Below, one piece after another: positions 29,062-42,130 of a stretch of 64,000 bases of DNA (position 1 is the first letter of the stretch; each line of letters begins with the position of its first letter). The notes below the pieces were generated by a model. The model worked only from the letters and a program-made list of their open reading frames with translations. It was not told where the DNA came from and did not search any database. A program made the position numbers and the translations under genes. Source of the stretch: Marsupella aquatica (lineage: Eukaryota > Marchantiophyta); NCBI GenBank assembly GCA_973895155.1, contig OZ316897.1, positions 15,934,001-15,998,000 of the forward strand. The letters are read 5' to 3'.

Positions 29062-32000
29062 ATTATCCCTTGCAAAACTCCACACTCATCTATGGTGAGT
29101 ATAGAAGTCTCAGATAAAATGCATATGCATACAGATTGTTTAGGCAGGGTGGCTGCCGTAGAAAACTCCCTGCGGGTTGTGAAAGTATGTGATTAGTTGG
29201 GTAACATTTCCTCCGCTCGAAATAGGTGCTAATGCGCGATGCCGTCAGGTAGCTGTAGGATATTTGACGAGAATATTTGATATTCTCGTAGACTGGTCGC
29301 TACTTTGGCCTGTTGTTATCTGACTCATTCCTACAGTGCAGAGTCTATCTTAGATGAGCCTTGAATGTGACGGTCCAATGCAGAAACGGTGGTTACTCTC
29401 GAAACTGTGTTCCATCCGTACTGACGGGTTCCTTCCTTGAGAAAGGCTGTTGACTTGGTTCGGTCAACGAAGTTACGAGAATTTATTAACATCAAACCGT
29501 GCACACATTCCAGAGTCTAGTGATGGCAGACAGCGCTACTCTCATATGAAGAAAGGCTTCCTTCCTAGTGCTGGCAAACTCCAAAAGCACACGAGGTATT
29601 CACTCTCGCTTCACTGTATAGTGTCTTGACTCTTTTCTGCTAACTGCCCAGTGAATTGCTTGCCTAGATCCTCAACTTCTTCTCAGCTGATTTCGTCGTG
29701 TATCCGAATGAGTGTATGATAGAACGGACTGAGTTTGGCTATCTAAGTCAACCCAAGTCATTCTCTGGGGATAATGAGGTTGTGCGTCGGTAATATATTT
29801 TGGGGAAGGTTCTGGATTAACAGTTATTGACTGTATGTAGAACTTGGATTCCGCAGGCTTACATTTTGTTCTTTGAAATGATTACAGATGGTGGATCGTA
29901 TAGTTGCCCCTTCCCGTACTCGGGGACTCCTCTGGTTTCAGACTCCAAGCGAAGACCAAAGCACTGTTACCCCTAACACATGGGTAGCCGGGAAAGTTTA
30001 AGGTCTTTTTGTGGATGGAGCTGATAAAATTCATTAGGAAAATTTGTGGCTCTTGACTCGCTCAGGTTATATTTCTGAAATAGTTGCAAACAGGTTTGCA
30101 TGCATCCGACTTCTTCCTTTAGAATGTAAGGAGTCAACATGGCTGACTCCGATTGTTAAAGTATTAATTCATCCTTCCCTTGAATGTACAATCGGTGGTC
30201 ATGATCAAGTTACTCCAACTGACTGACCTATGACTACCTTGCGCTTCTGGGTTTTGCCTCGAAGATAGATCTCTTACACGGGCTTCGTTTCTGTAGATTA
30301 CGTCTCCATTTGCTCGATCACGGGTGGCTGTTTGAGACAGACTAGGACTCGGGTAAAGCTTTTCTCAAGTGGAACGAGACACTTCAACACTCGATGTTTG
30401 TGCACATAATCCAAACAGAATATTGTTAGAAATGCCTGTTCTATGGGTACATACTGGTGTCATTGCTAGGAAATCAAGACTATGGTGGTATTGACATATA
30501 TGCACTTGAGAAGTTCAGAATTTTGTTTTGGCCAAAATCGATTTGCAGAATTGATGGAGCCAATTAGTTGTGATTCACGTACAGAAGGGACGCTAAACCC
30601 TAAACTCCAAACACATTGCAAATCCACTTCTGAGTTATGGAAACGGTCCCATTAGAGTGGACTGGAAGTACAAGACCAAGAACTCTGCAGCTCTGCTTCC
30701 CATAAACTTAGTCCAAGACTACTTACTATTCCAAGGACGTTTTGATAGGGGATACCAACTCAGCAAACCACAGAACTAAATACATCCAACAACATTGTTT
30801 AGACCAAGACCACTTAAAATTCCAAGGAGGTTTGATAGGATACCACTTTAATAGGATTAGGATTATCCAAGGAGGTTTGATCGGATATCCCACAAATTTT
30901 ACTGGACTCGTTGGCCATCAGCCCTCTCACTCTGCTGTGACTAAAGGATTTAACACGTAAGTGTTGCCATGAAAACCTTGAGGGACCATTATCTGCAACC
31001 AGCTTTATGAGCGGAAAATTCTGCCAAATTCCACCTCAAGCAGAAATGTTTGTTGCTTTTGGGTACTATAAGCCAGATTTGGTGAATCCCATTAGCTACT
31101 TTCCCACCAACTGGTTTGGGGTTCAATCATCATTGCTATTTAGGCACAAATCAGGAGTGACTTGAGTGTCTCTTGTGTCTCAGTGAACTACTTAGGATTA
31201 ATCTGACTGGTTCTCTGCAAAACCTTAGGGTTACTTGTTTTGGGGGTTTAGTAAGAGTGAGCATCTTTTGTTTTTCACCCCATGCTTTCAAGTATAACGT
31301 ATTTCATTTACAACTCTATAATTGTATACCTACTCTCAACAGTTGCTGGCTGCCTTGAGTTCAGGTCTCGTACCCACCAGTAATTTCTTAGTGGCAAATA
31401 TTCACCAAATTCCACCAGAGGGAAAAGTCTAGCGACTTCACCAGGCTTTTTTTTCTTCAATTAGACAGGTTCTCACCTTGCCATAGACCCAATTAACCAG
31501 AATCTGACAGTTATCCTTAACTGGAGGGAGATGTAATAGATAATTTGCCAGCTTGACAAACAAGAACTTGGGTTTACTGGATCATGATCACATTCGTTGT
31601 CAAATAGCACAACTTCTGTTTTAGATTAATTATTAAAATGCCACACTTGTTTGTCATGCCTTAATCCTGGTTAGCCACAAAGACTTAATGGCCCTGACAT
31701 TGTCACATCACATAATCTGATGGTTTCCACTGCCCTCTTTGGATTCACACACCCGCACTACTGGTCCACTAGGGCAGGATCCGCCCTCTGTCAAGTAACT
31801 TCCTTCCTATGCACATCTCTACCGTAACTGTGATCCTTACCTAATCAGTGCAATTTTAACTCTACTTAAAATTGACATGCATTTATCAAGATACTGTGCC
31901 CTTACCCATAAGTATTCATAGAGCATAGAGAGGGTTTGCACTTATTTACTTGTGGTGCAGTATGTACAGCCCTCTTTGCACTTAAAAATCTGCAAAAAAA

Positions 32001-32153
32001 AGTGCAAAATGGTCGGGACGAAATTGGTCTAGAGTAGGACACCTTGCAACTAGCCAGAGTTTGTGTTTACAGGTCTGAGTGTACACTTAGCTAACTACAG
32101 TATATTGTTGAACAGAAAGCAAGCAATGGAAAGAGCTTCTCAATATGGAAAAG
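29062..32153. other. 3' flank of the PX gene and gene-free stretch
   Basis: No gene is seen. A donor-like 'atg|gtgagtat' at about 29094 and acceptor-like 'attacag' near 29887 could mark an intron in the 3' UTR, but this is only a possibility. A hairpin with perfect 9-bp arms lies at 29267-29289 (acgagaata, five-base loop, tattctcgt). Around 30711-30890, 'ccaagga[cg]g' followed by 'tttgat' and 'ggata' occurs three times, marking old local duplications. Two TGCACTTA words occur at 31937 and 31977. Confidence 0.45.
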
Positions 32154-32491
32154 ACATCACTTGAACCAGCTGGCTTTGGTCAGTTGGCAAGGGGATGAGT
32201 CTAGGACTGAGAGGTCCCAGGTTCAATGCCCCCTACACACGCAAGGGGTGAGGTGTGTATGTGTAGGTGGAGGTGTAGAGGTGGGAGTCTTGCTGTCTCC
32301 TCAGCTCCCAGCTGGCCCACTTTGAGGCCCTGGTTTAACCCTCTCTCCCTCCTGGTCTGGATCCCTGTGTGTCGGATCATACCCCCTTGTGGGCTACCCT
32401 TCAGTGGTGCATAGTTACTCCAAAGTAGAACCATAATCTGTTAAATGGGTCTACTTTTGGCTTCCAAGGCAAAGAAAACACATCACTTGAA
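32154..32491 (+). mobile_element. tRNA-derived SINE, second full-length copy with target-site duplication
   Basis: A perfect 12-bp direct repeat, 'acatcacttgaa', flanks the element at 32154-32165 and 32480-32491. Inside, 'TGGCAAGGGG' (32185-32194) and 'GGTTCAATGCC' (32220-32230) serve as A- and B-box-like elements. The whole order matches the copy at 3800-4140: 'actgagaggtcccaggttca', a GT-rich part, 'cccactttg', 'tctctccctcctgg', and an A-rich 3' end. The two copies have clearly diverged, so they are independent and not very recent insertions. Confidence 0.87.
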
Positions 32492-34317
32492 ATGCGTTTT
32501 GCAGACCTACCTTGCGGTCAAATGTGTATCGGAGGACCACTAGAGAAGTGAGACTGATGTGAATGGGAGGACCACTGGAGAAGTAAGCTTAGGGGTGGAG
32601 GTCCAGATTGGTGGGTCCCCTGGCCCTCGGAACAAATGAGGCAAGGCACATGACAGGAGTCACAAGTTTATTTTTTGACCATTTTAGAGCCGGTAGAAAG
32701 ACAGAACTCATTTGCCGGACTCCATTGTCAGATGCAAGGTACCGGTAATGGGGCAGAAATTGAATTGAAATGAGTCATGACAAGTTTGAAGTCCACCAAA
32801 CCCAAAAAGGAGGCAAGGAACAAGACATGTGTGGCAGGCAAGAGACTGAGGTTGCTTAATGTAAGAGGAATATAACCATTGAGAGAGGAGGCACACAATA
32901 TTGATGTATGACTGGTCTAGAGATGTTTTTGCCCTGTGTTTATCAGAGAGGGAGGAAACGAAGAATAGAATAGAAGTGAATGTTGAGAGGGACTAGGGAG
33001 GATGGATGACCTTACATGAATGCACATCACTGAGAGGAACAAAGAATCTTTAGTCACATTGGCCCTGTTAAAGATAAAGAATTCACATACGAGAAAAGGC
33101 ACAAAATGCTTGAGACATAATCCTACTAATCAATAACAGAAGTTGATGCATTGGCAAGGATGAGTACCAGGAAATGAACAGAGGGGATTTGAGACTCCAG
33201 GTGACCCTGAACGACCTTATTCACCGGCCTCTAAATTACTTGAAGGACAGTAACAGAGTAAGGAAAAATCAGACTGTTTGCCTTGCCCCCAGTAGAGTTC
33301 AAAGTCCAATCAGATTTTTCTTCTTTGTTGATTTAATAGACAAGATAGCACTTTGACATAATCTGTGTGGTTCAGCAGAGTGGGAAGTATTGGACCACCA
33401 TGGCTTTATTTACAAGCATCCTTTCCTCCCCAGCCACTGCTACCAAAATTCAGAAGCTGATTTTCTCAGAAAAAGCAGTGCGCCCAGGGGCCTCACTCTA
33501 AAGGGGGTCTCATATCACGTTCAACGTTTTCATCTATTAAACACCCTACAAAATAAGAAAAATAGTTTTTGAACTATTTTTCTACCTCTAATTTTTTGGA
33601 ATATTCTAAAAATATTCTCAACGTTCATTTTTAAAACCCTATCTTTTCTTACAAATATCAAAATTGGATTTTAAAAACCCTAATGTTCTTCTACAAAAAG
33701 TTAAAACTATTCCCAATAAACAAAACCTATACTCATTTTTGGGTGATGGGTAGAAAGAAAATAAATAAGTACCCCACAGTGGATTAAAGAAGCACTGACA
33801 CGATAAAAGATGGCAATGCTTCCGCCTCAAAAAGAAATGTATGTGTCCAGTTACCCTCCTTCTAAGTTCTCTCTTGACCTCCGTTTGTAGGTTTCTGGGA
33901 GCAGAAATTGAAGACTCGTAAAGTGGTGACCGTAAGCTTAAGTTTGAAAGACTTATAAGAGACCAGAGCTATTAAAGAAAGTTGACAAATATTTGGAGAA
34001 GATTTAGTATTTGTAAATACTATCAAATTATTATTTCTTCCTGAATAAGTTCAAGTTTTCTGTTCAAACCAGACAACCGACAAAAAAGAGAAGATAAAAA
34101 CACCAGCACAAAAATCGTGCACAAGAAAAACAAGCCTTGGAGTTAAGACAGCTATTAAATGAACGAAGGATGTTTAGAACCATGACAGCGGAATACCATG
34201 AGTGAGATATGGTCATACGCTAATCTTCTGGCTCTGGAGATTACCTAACCAAAGGAGATGCCCTTCAACGCAAGGCCCCAAAAGAATTTTGAACCAATCA
34301 TCATGTGGACCAGTGTA
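32492..34317. other. Gene-free stretch
   Basis: No gene or RNA gene is recognised. It is AT-rich, with a 'gaatattctaaaaatattc' inverted word at about 33598-33616 like the one near 7943. Confidence 0.45.
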
Positions 34318-34556
34318 TTTTTTAAGGTTTTTTATTTTTATTTTTAGCCATTGTGGCTAATGTTTGCTTCTCTAAGGGAGGAGATTTTAGAAATATTCTC
34401 TATCAGATTTTACTGAATTAAATTGTGACCATCAGATATCCCTAGATTTAAGGAGGATAGTTAGATTCTGGCTAATGGGGTCCCTGATTTGGTGGAAAAG
34501 TGGCTAATGGTGTCAGAAAAATGTAGCAAATATTAGCCAAAAATGGCGAAAGTTTT
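34318..34556 (+). repeat. Dispersed repeat family R3, copy 1
   Basis: It shares ordered words with 62428-62670: 'tgacc[ac]tcagat', 'gatttaagga', 'agattctg.ctaat', 'gtggaaaa', 'taatgg' and 'cagaaaa', at moderate divergence. No coding sequence and no defined ends. It is probably a fragment of an old mobile element. Confidence 0.6.
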
Positions 34557-35496
34557 TTGGGGAGGTGGAATTTGGCTAAAATTTGGAGTTAAAAAATAAG
34601 CTGATGTGGACAAACAAAAACTCAATTGCCAGCTAGTGATTTCTAAATTGAAGACTTGAATGCCTATAAATTCAGGTAATACTGCGTGAGTTCTTTGAGC
34701 TTTGGGTGATCTATATTTCCGGAGGGGCTCTGTCAAGCAGACAACTCATATCTCAGAGCTGATATTTTGTAGGTATGCTGCAAAAATAGTTGAGTGGGAA
34801 ATTAGTTTGAAAAGGCTGGAAGATTCTCAGGCCTGTCCTCCAATCTTCCAAATGAATCCCCACCAGGCCCAAAGCAGTAACCATCCAGAGTGTGGATCAC
34901 TTTCCCTCGAATGACAATCTTCAAATTTTACATTTGCAGGTATTATTGTCTATTCCGTAGGAATGTCCATACCAAAGATTTCTGTTTGTCATTGTACGTG
35001 CAATCGAATCCTTCAAGCTAGATTTCAGCAGGTTCACTAATTCAGGTTTTAATTGATACTGGTGGAAATCCATCATGAAGGATTCGTTGAGCACCTCAAG
35101 GGGTTGCGTGACTAGGGAGAGAGCATGTGCGAAAAGCTCTCCATGAGAGACTACATGCAGAGCAAGACGTAAGTACATGTTCAAGGAAGTTGGGAAATTC
35201 AGAATGATGGAATAGTGCACTTCAAGTTAAGGGTGAATTGCCTAGAGAGGCATGACTTTGTGGTAGCTCACTTGAGTAGAGACTGATAGGTTTTGTGGTC
35301 AACTACTGTGGCTGACTCTTCCATTTTCTTGGGGTTTCACAGATTACCCCTTTAAAAAATAAAAAATAAAAACCTTCTCAATTAAGTTAAGGGTGAATTC
35401 ACTGAAGTTTAGGCGGAGTATCTTTTGTCAGCTTTAGGAAGATGATCCTAAGCTGGATGGGTAGAGATAGTGATTACTTCTGCTAGTATGAATAGG
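34557..35496. other. Gene-free stretch
   Basis: No gene, RNA gene or clear repeat is recognised; only short frames without domains are present. Confidence 0.4.
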
Positions 35497-35605
35497 ATAA
35501 TGTCCTGGTTAGAGGGCATTATAAGACATAATGCCCTGAAAAATGAGGGCGGCAGCCCAAGTTTTGAGGGCATTATTGTCATAATGCCAATAACTAGGAC
35601 ATTAT
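35497..35605. repeat. Small nested inverted repeat (foldback)
   Basis: The outer arms 'ataatgtcct' (35497-35506) and 'aggacattat' (35596-35605) are exact complements. Inside are two further perfect hairpins: 'agggcattat' with 'ataatgccct' (35513-35522 and 35528-35537) and 'ggcattat' with 'ataatgcc' (35569-35576 and 35581-35588). All arms are variants of the same word, ATAATGCC or ATAATGTCC. Another 'ataatgcc' lies at 35813-35820. Confidence 0.75.
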
Positions 35606-36005
35606 TGTGCATAAAAACTTGAGTGATTTTTAGGTAAAAAACAAGAAAAAGTGAATCTCTGAATAGAAAATCCAAGCAAAAGGGCCTGCAATTGGCCAAC
35701 GGCATGAAAGAAGTTAAAAACAAATCTTGTAATTTTGATACAACTTATTATGTTACTTTACTTGGTAACACTATATTTGGGTTTTACCTTTCCTATTTTA
35801 GTGATACTTGGCATAATGCCCTCCTTAAAAGAAGGGAGGCTGTATGGAAATTAATGCACTCAGAAATACAAAGAGAAAATTCACAAAAGTATTTACGCAT
35901 GAGTAATGAAGAGAGGGAAAAAAAGGGAAAAACAAAAACAAAAACCTAGAGAGATCAGTCAAAGAAAATGAAACTGAGGCTAGGACCAACTGAGACTGCA
36001 GTCCC

Positions 36006-36780
36006 TGCCCTGTCCATGTCCCTGCCCATCCCCATGGACTGCATAAAGTCATTAAGTAGTTTACTCAGAAAGCAAGGGACCATGAGGTATTTGCTTGATC
36101 CACCCCCAAAATGAAACTTGTTACTTGATAGATCCCCTGAGGTCTATCAACAGTCCAGATCTGAGATTGGAAGGTCCATCAACGGTCCAGATTGGAGAAA
36201 AGTATCGAGGGAGTTGATTAAGCAAACTTTTTCCAGAAGGGGGTCTACTAAGGATATCCCTCAAGGGACCATGGACTCCATAAGTCACTGACTAGTTTAC
36301 GCCATAAGAAAAGGGACTGGCTGCGTTTTGGATGGAACTCGGGATGGAACTCAAAAATAGCTGATGGATCCAAGCTGAGATCAAAGCTTGGATGAACTTG
36401 CTCAAAATCTTTAAGTCAACTATGATAGTATTTATTTACACTTTCAACTGGAATGTTGTCTTGAATGTTTGTAGGCTCTTTCACTTACATTATTGAACTG
36501 GTCTCCTTTTGGTGGTTTGATGACTTGGTGGCCTTGAATCTGAAAGATGCCACACAATTACTCAGGAAATTTTTTAAGATCAAGTGAAATCATGATTTAC
36601 AATATTTGACCATCTTATCTTAAATATAGCAAGTGATCCCAGAAAAGTCTCAAAACTTTGTCCAGTAACAGATTGAACATGAGAGACAATGCCCAAAAAA
36701 TAGCTGATGGATCCAAGCTTTGCCAGTCCATGGGGGCTTCCCATACAAGGTGGAAGTTCATCTGGGCTTCAATTTACAAC
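36006..36780 (+). repeat. Dispersed repeat family R2, longer copy
   Basis: The beginning ('gtccctgcccatccccatgg', 'ctgcataaagt', 'tttactcagaaagca') and the end ('atccaagctttgccagtcca', 'ggtggaagttcatctgggct') match 45345-45415 and 45627-45690 in the same order, so the second locus is a shorter version of one element. This copy has internal duplications: 'ccatggactgcataaag' at about 36032 against 'ccatggactccataag' at about 36269, and 'aatagctgatggatccaagc' at about 36356 and 36699. Confidence 0.65.
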
Positions 36781-36933
36781 CAAAACAAGAAGGATACAAT
36801 TGGTAATGAAACGTTTTAAGTACCTGGCTGCAACACATGACTGGTGACTCAAATGGCCATTATACATTTGCCTCTTGTGTAGAGAATGGTGTTTTTCCTC
36901 GCTGGATCGCTTTTGCCTCCCCTTCGTTGCTTT

Positions 36934-37305
36934 GTTTGGCATTCATTGCTTTCTGTTTTGCACTGTCTGCAAAAAATAAATTATGCCCAGAATTATGGTT
37001 CAGTTCATCCTCAACGTTTTTTATGATAGTCCTTGAGGTCAGGAAAGGACTTCTACACACGCAATCTAGTGGCCAGACGAACATAAATCTAAAATTGATA
37101 CCCCTAATGTATGACAGCTTGTTGGGCATTCATTGCTTTCTGTTTTGCAATCTCTGTAAAAAATAAACTATGTCCAGAATTATGGTTCGGTTCATCCTCA
37201 ACGTTTTTTATGATAGTCCTTGAGGTCAGGAAAGGACTTCTGCACACGCAATCTAGTGGCCAGACGAACATAAATCTAAAATTGATACCCCTACTGTATG
37301 ACAAC
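36934..37305. repeat. Tandem duplication, 187-bp unit, two copies
   Basis: 'attcattgctttctgttttg' occurs at 36941 and 37128. The two units agree at all but about one base in twenty, including long identical runs such as 'atgatagtccttgaggtcag'. Forward frames in both copies give nearly the same peptide, but this follows from the DNA identity and has no known domain. Confidence 0.92.
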
Positions 37306-40300
37306 AGCCCGTTTACTATCCTCGAATCAGCCTACTGCTGCACTTGACATCAGGGAAATGCCGAGCCAGGGCAAGAGGGTGAGTGGACGTAACGATTCTC
37401 GTTCGCGTATGTCGATGTGCTACTGCTGCCGCCATCTTCACACCCTTGCCTCTCGCCATGAGAATATCTTGAAGTTCGGGCGTTAATTCCTGGAGTGTCG
37501 GTCCAGAAAACGAGCAATTTCAATTTGTGAACATCCGAAGCATAGATTCCAGCGAAGTAAAAAATTACAATTTCAGGTTGTCTGGTAAACTGAGAAGAGC
37601 TAGCTCGACTTCGGGGAAACGATCTCCACTAGATTATAGTAAACTGGTTGTGCAACTCTCTCTCGTTCTAACAAATATTCAAATTGGATTTGATATATTG
37701 ACATATCTGTGACATGTCAAATATCAAATCATAAATCCATCATCTCGAGTGAAGTAGTACATGCATGAAGAATGAAGACATCTCTGACGACGCACACATG
37801 TGACACAAATCGGTTTAAAAGAATAAGGTTCAGAGCTGTCACTAACAGAAAGTTGTTGGGGCCATCTCTCGCGCGTGGTACGTTTCCTATTCTTTTTACA
37901 AAATAAGAAGAAAAGTTGTGGGGACCAGAACAGCCGTCGTCGTGTAGCTGCTAGCTTGAAAACGCGAAAGGAGACTGGAGTTGTACTTTGATTTAGTACC
38001 ATGCATGGCATACATTTGCATGAGTTCATTCGGGTTGCATTTGAATTTTGATAGGATGTGGGCATTCCAAATGTGGGTAACGAAGGATCAGGGGAAAGTG
38101 TATGACAAAACAAAGATTGGGATTTAACAGCTCGCCTGAGCAAACTGCGTATTTGGTACGGTAATTCTGTTTGATTAGCTAGATTCTGATCAAGGGCAAT
38201 GTCGCTCGATGCAATCGGGAGCTACTACTAGTGACAATAGTATTAGAGAGCGATGTTCTCGGCAATCCATTTTCTAATACTACAGTTGGTAGTTCCGTAT
38301 TTCCCGATTGTGATTAAGGACACAATCAATTCCCATCCATGTAAGAATGCCTTTGGGCTTGAGTGGCAATTCGAAGCTGAATCTAGTTCGAAGTTGTGCT
38401 AGTGTGTGGGCGCCCTAGTCACCCTTATAAAGAATCATCTCGTGAGAATGATGATGGCATTTCCAGGCAGCAATCCTTATCCTGATTTCTATATTCAGAA
38501 TTTCCGTTTGTGCCAATGATGGCTTCCAAACGCACTCAGAATTTCATCATGATTCGAGAATGACTAGACCGGTGTCCTGTTCCAGTACAGAGCTACTGTA
38601 AATTTTGTTCTGATCCATCTGCACGAACCCACCGACCGAAACCCGAACCTAGTGCTATCGCTCTTGCTGGTAAAGTGATTTGATCGCCACTTCCAGGACT
38701 CACAGTTACCTGAAGCTTTTGCTTCCCAGCATACTGTAGTGTAATCGTGTGTTTTCTATCTATTCCCAGGACGAAACTGTTTCATCCTCAGCAATTTATA
38801 AAGTTCTGCGTCTCACTCTTGCTGTATCTGTATCTGTATCTGTATCTGTTTACTTTATGGCATGAAGCGTGATCTTCAGGCAAAAGTACTTCACCAGTCA
38901 CTGTCGGTAATGCGCTGGGGTTGGTAGGCGCCAGGATGCTTTGGGTCTTAAATTATTCTATTCCCGTTTCTAGGAAAATGCTTTTCTTTCTCCATCTGCT
39001 CTAGCTTCTGAGCTCTTGAGCTTTTACAATGAAACAACTTGAAGCACTCTGGAAGGCTTCATGTTGTATGGAAATGTATGGTTTGATTTTGTTCCCGAGT
39101 TTTCGAAAAATGGTCCTCTCGTTAAGTTGATTTTCCAACGACTTACTGAATCGGATTTCCCTGCTCATGCAAGAAATCACTCCAAATGCTTCAAATTCTA
39201 TCATTCGCTTTGGCTGACAGAAACTATGCATAACGGACTGGACGCCGATCTCTGTCGGTGTTACGTTCACCTGCATTAGCTGGTTGGCAAGTATAACTTT
39301 TGGGCAGATCTGGGCTATTCCTGATAGTCTTTGCAGTCCACGGGATCGAAACATTGCACAATGTATAGAGAATCAAGCCAGCACTGGATAGTTTTATTGA
39401 TATTGAGAATGGAAACATTCACCATGATCTTTTACACTGTCCCAACTGTAGTCCTTGGGGAAAAAAAGCCAACTGTAGTCATTGGGGGAAAAAGAAACCT
39501 TAAGTCGGAGTTCCACATGCGCATCAATTAGATAAAGTTTGAACGCTTGAAAATACTTGCCTACAGTGCCAAATAGTGCTCTGCTTTCGACTGCCCACAT
39601 GCCCACTGTACTTCCATACAGTTTTAGTCACTCATTCGCGATTTTATTGCCTGGGAACTTCTTGTTTCGCCTTTTCCTGTTCGATCGGGAGAGGAATTCC
39701 AAGTCTAGGTCAATCAAGTTGTTCCTGACTGTGCTAGATCGATCACATTCGGCAATCATGACTAGCTTGCGCATCATGCTTCAATGTCCTCCACTTGTAA
39801 AGAATATATTTGCTGGACCGGGATGATATCTGTCTTAAATCGCCAACAAATGATCTGATATTTGAAGCCCTTGCAACAGCTGATTCGGTAATGATGCGCA
39901 GCCATGCGAGGCCCGGGACAACATTCGTCTGTCCATGATGAGAAAAGCCGGGCGGGGATCAGAAGTACTCAGCTATTTGGTCACTTTAGCAGTTCCCTAA
40001 AATTCTGCGATGAGAAAACCCATCTTGGTCCCTCTCAACAACATTCATATGAGCCGAATGGATGCGATCGCCGTTACCTGACCCAACAGCAACTGATTGA
40101 ATGCCCGTGCAAATGTTGCGGTGCATCTTAATTTCCAGGAGCTACAAAAGGACCGTAGCTGGAACTGTGGAAGTAGGATTACAGCGAGCGCCCTGGCAGT
40201 GCTCGAGGCTAGCTAGCATCCTTGCGAACTACAGGACTGGGCTGCTAGCTCAAGTGACGAAAGGATAACAGAAAATAATGCATGTTGTTTCCTCTGGAGC

Positions 40301-41990
40301 AGCAAGCTGCACGTTTGGTACCCGGCCGGTTCCTTGCCTACTGCGACACTGTCTTCAACATTTCGCTGCTATGGAAAGGTCAAAGTGGCTACAGGTGAAT
40401 GAATCTATTGTGCCAATTAGATGCGAATTGATGATTCGACTGGCACCCGTCAGTTGAATGTCAGTACACTTAACAAATGAATTTAGGTTCTTGACTAAAC
40501 AATGCGAATTCCGGGATCATTCAGGGAGAATTCCATCTGAGGATTCTGTTTTTTCAACCAAAAGAAACTCTGAAGCCAGCCCAGACATGGAGTCCGCACA
40601 TCCTTTCCGTAAGTTCCTCGCAAACTCATGATTGCAGAGCTCTGCTAACAAGTCTGCGCCCTGTAATGTGCCGTCTAGTCTTTGATGGCGGACTCTGGCT
40701 GATCTCATGCCCGTCATACTTCTCGATTAGAAAATTATAATGTTCAATAAGGTTAATCTCGTTCACACGTACTTCTCAGATAGTCTTTTGTGTGTTGTCA
40801 CACTGAGGTGATTCAGCTGTCGAAAAGGCATTCCACCCATCGGCTGGTAGACTGGAAGTGCTGCTGGACCCCAGCTCGGAGTGAAGCAATCATGTTACAT
40901 CATGCACGTACTTTCTCTTCGAGATTAGGTGTTGAACAACAATTGTTGACAGTTCTGATGAACAATTTATTTGCAGACGGACGTGTACACATATCTCTTC
41001 ACATATCCCGCTTACTTCCATGTGTGTACTGTAATCATCTGAGGGACCCATTTTCATAGTGGCCTCGTCAACGAGAATGAACAAATGAAAACTTATTAGG
41101 CTGCGCCTGGAATTAATCATGCTTATAACTTTCAAGTCTGCATAGAAACCACCAAATAGCAGAGATCGTTTTGTAGAATAAAGCAGTTTGGGTTACAGAC
41201 TCCTCCTTCGCTGGTGGAATTGCTCATCCACCCGCTCAGGAGTGCTGTTCCTGGAATTAGACGGGTCCATCTCTTTGCTGCCAACAATCATCAGTTGCCG
41301 GCCATTGAGACACCATACTGCCCCTCGCGAATTTTAAACACCACAATTTTAAAAACGGAAAAAAAGCATAATTATGAGAAGTCACCGACACTGTTTCTTA
41401 GCTTACGTAGATAATCGAAACTGTCGGCTGAACACTCTGGACACCAAGCACAGCAGCTTTTGTCTGTTTGGTACCCAGGCCACCGAGCTTATAATCGATA
41501 TAAATTTGGAAATGGGCAAATATCCTGCACAGGGCACGCGTTCGTGTCGGTCCCATAGACCGATAGATGCCGACCCCTGCCGTATTCAATTGCCTTAAAA
41601 ACTCCTGTTCCGTTTGTGACGCGAGGCTGTCGTGGCACTGATCTGTTGACCGAAAAGCATCGACAGTGCCAGCAGATGTTTCTTTCCTTTAGCGATCGGG
41701 ATCAGCTATCTCCGGGATTTGCCTCCTGGCTACTTTTCCTGTACAGATTGCATGGCTTCGTACAGAGAGGCATCATAGAAATTTGTGACTTCAATTTGTT
41801 CAACAATTCCCAGCATTATCGTATCCTGAATCAGCTCTACTTTAAGAATGAATCACGGCAAAATGAATATTTTGTACCCCAAATCCCTTTTAACCTTCTC
41901 TAACAAGACACATCCTATATCAACTGGGTGATTGTCTGAATCTCCTACAAAGACCATATCATTTCCAATTCATTCTTTGTGAAGCCTTTC
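37306..41990. other. Gene-free stretch with minor repeats
   Basis: No gene is supported on either strand. Small structures are a (TGTATC)n microsatellite at about 38823-38848, a 27-bp duplication at 39442-39495 ('ccaactgtagtc' then a g/a-rich run), and the hairpin at 38212-38310 listed separately. Confidence 0.45.
38212..38310. ncRNA. Candidate hairpin (miRNA-precursor-like or small inverted repeat)
   Basis: Arms 38212-38246 and 38274-38310 pair along about 35 bases: exact ends 'caatcggga' with 'tcccgattg', exact inner 'agtattag' with 'ctaatact', and a partly matched middle; the loop is about 27 bases. Size and imperfect pairing resemble a plant miRNA precursor, but an eroded MITE would look the same. 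No mature sequence is recognised. Confidence 0.35.
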
Positions 41991-42130
41991 ATATATATAT
42001 CACAGTGCAAAAGGACAAAATTGCCAAACCGGGAGACAGGGTCCCAATGGCAAAGCAACCCAATAAAAGGGAACGGAATGGAAAGGGAAAGGGAAAAGGC
42101 TCCGAGAATACCAAAGAGGTCCAGCAGAAG
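41991..42130 (+). repeat. Repeat family R1 copy
   Basis: A clear copy: 'atatatatcacagtgcaaaa', 'gggagacagggtccca', 'caacccaataaaaggga', 'accaaagaggtcc'. It is closest to the copy at 61726-61850. Confidence 0.7.

Noticed and set aside
29094-29890. Possible intron extending the PX protein beyond its stop
   Set aside because: The donor-like site lies after the stop codon and the Nexin_C domain is already complete; at most it is a 3' UTR intron.
36837-37347. Two similar forward frames sharing a 50-residue segment, which looked like a duplicated gene
   Set aside because: The similarity comes from the 187-bp tandem DNA duplication; the reverse frames are just as similar and no domain is present.
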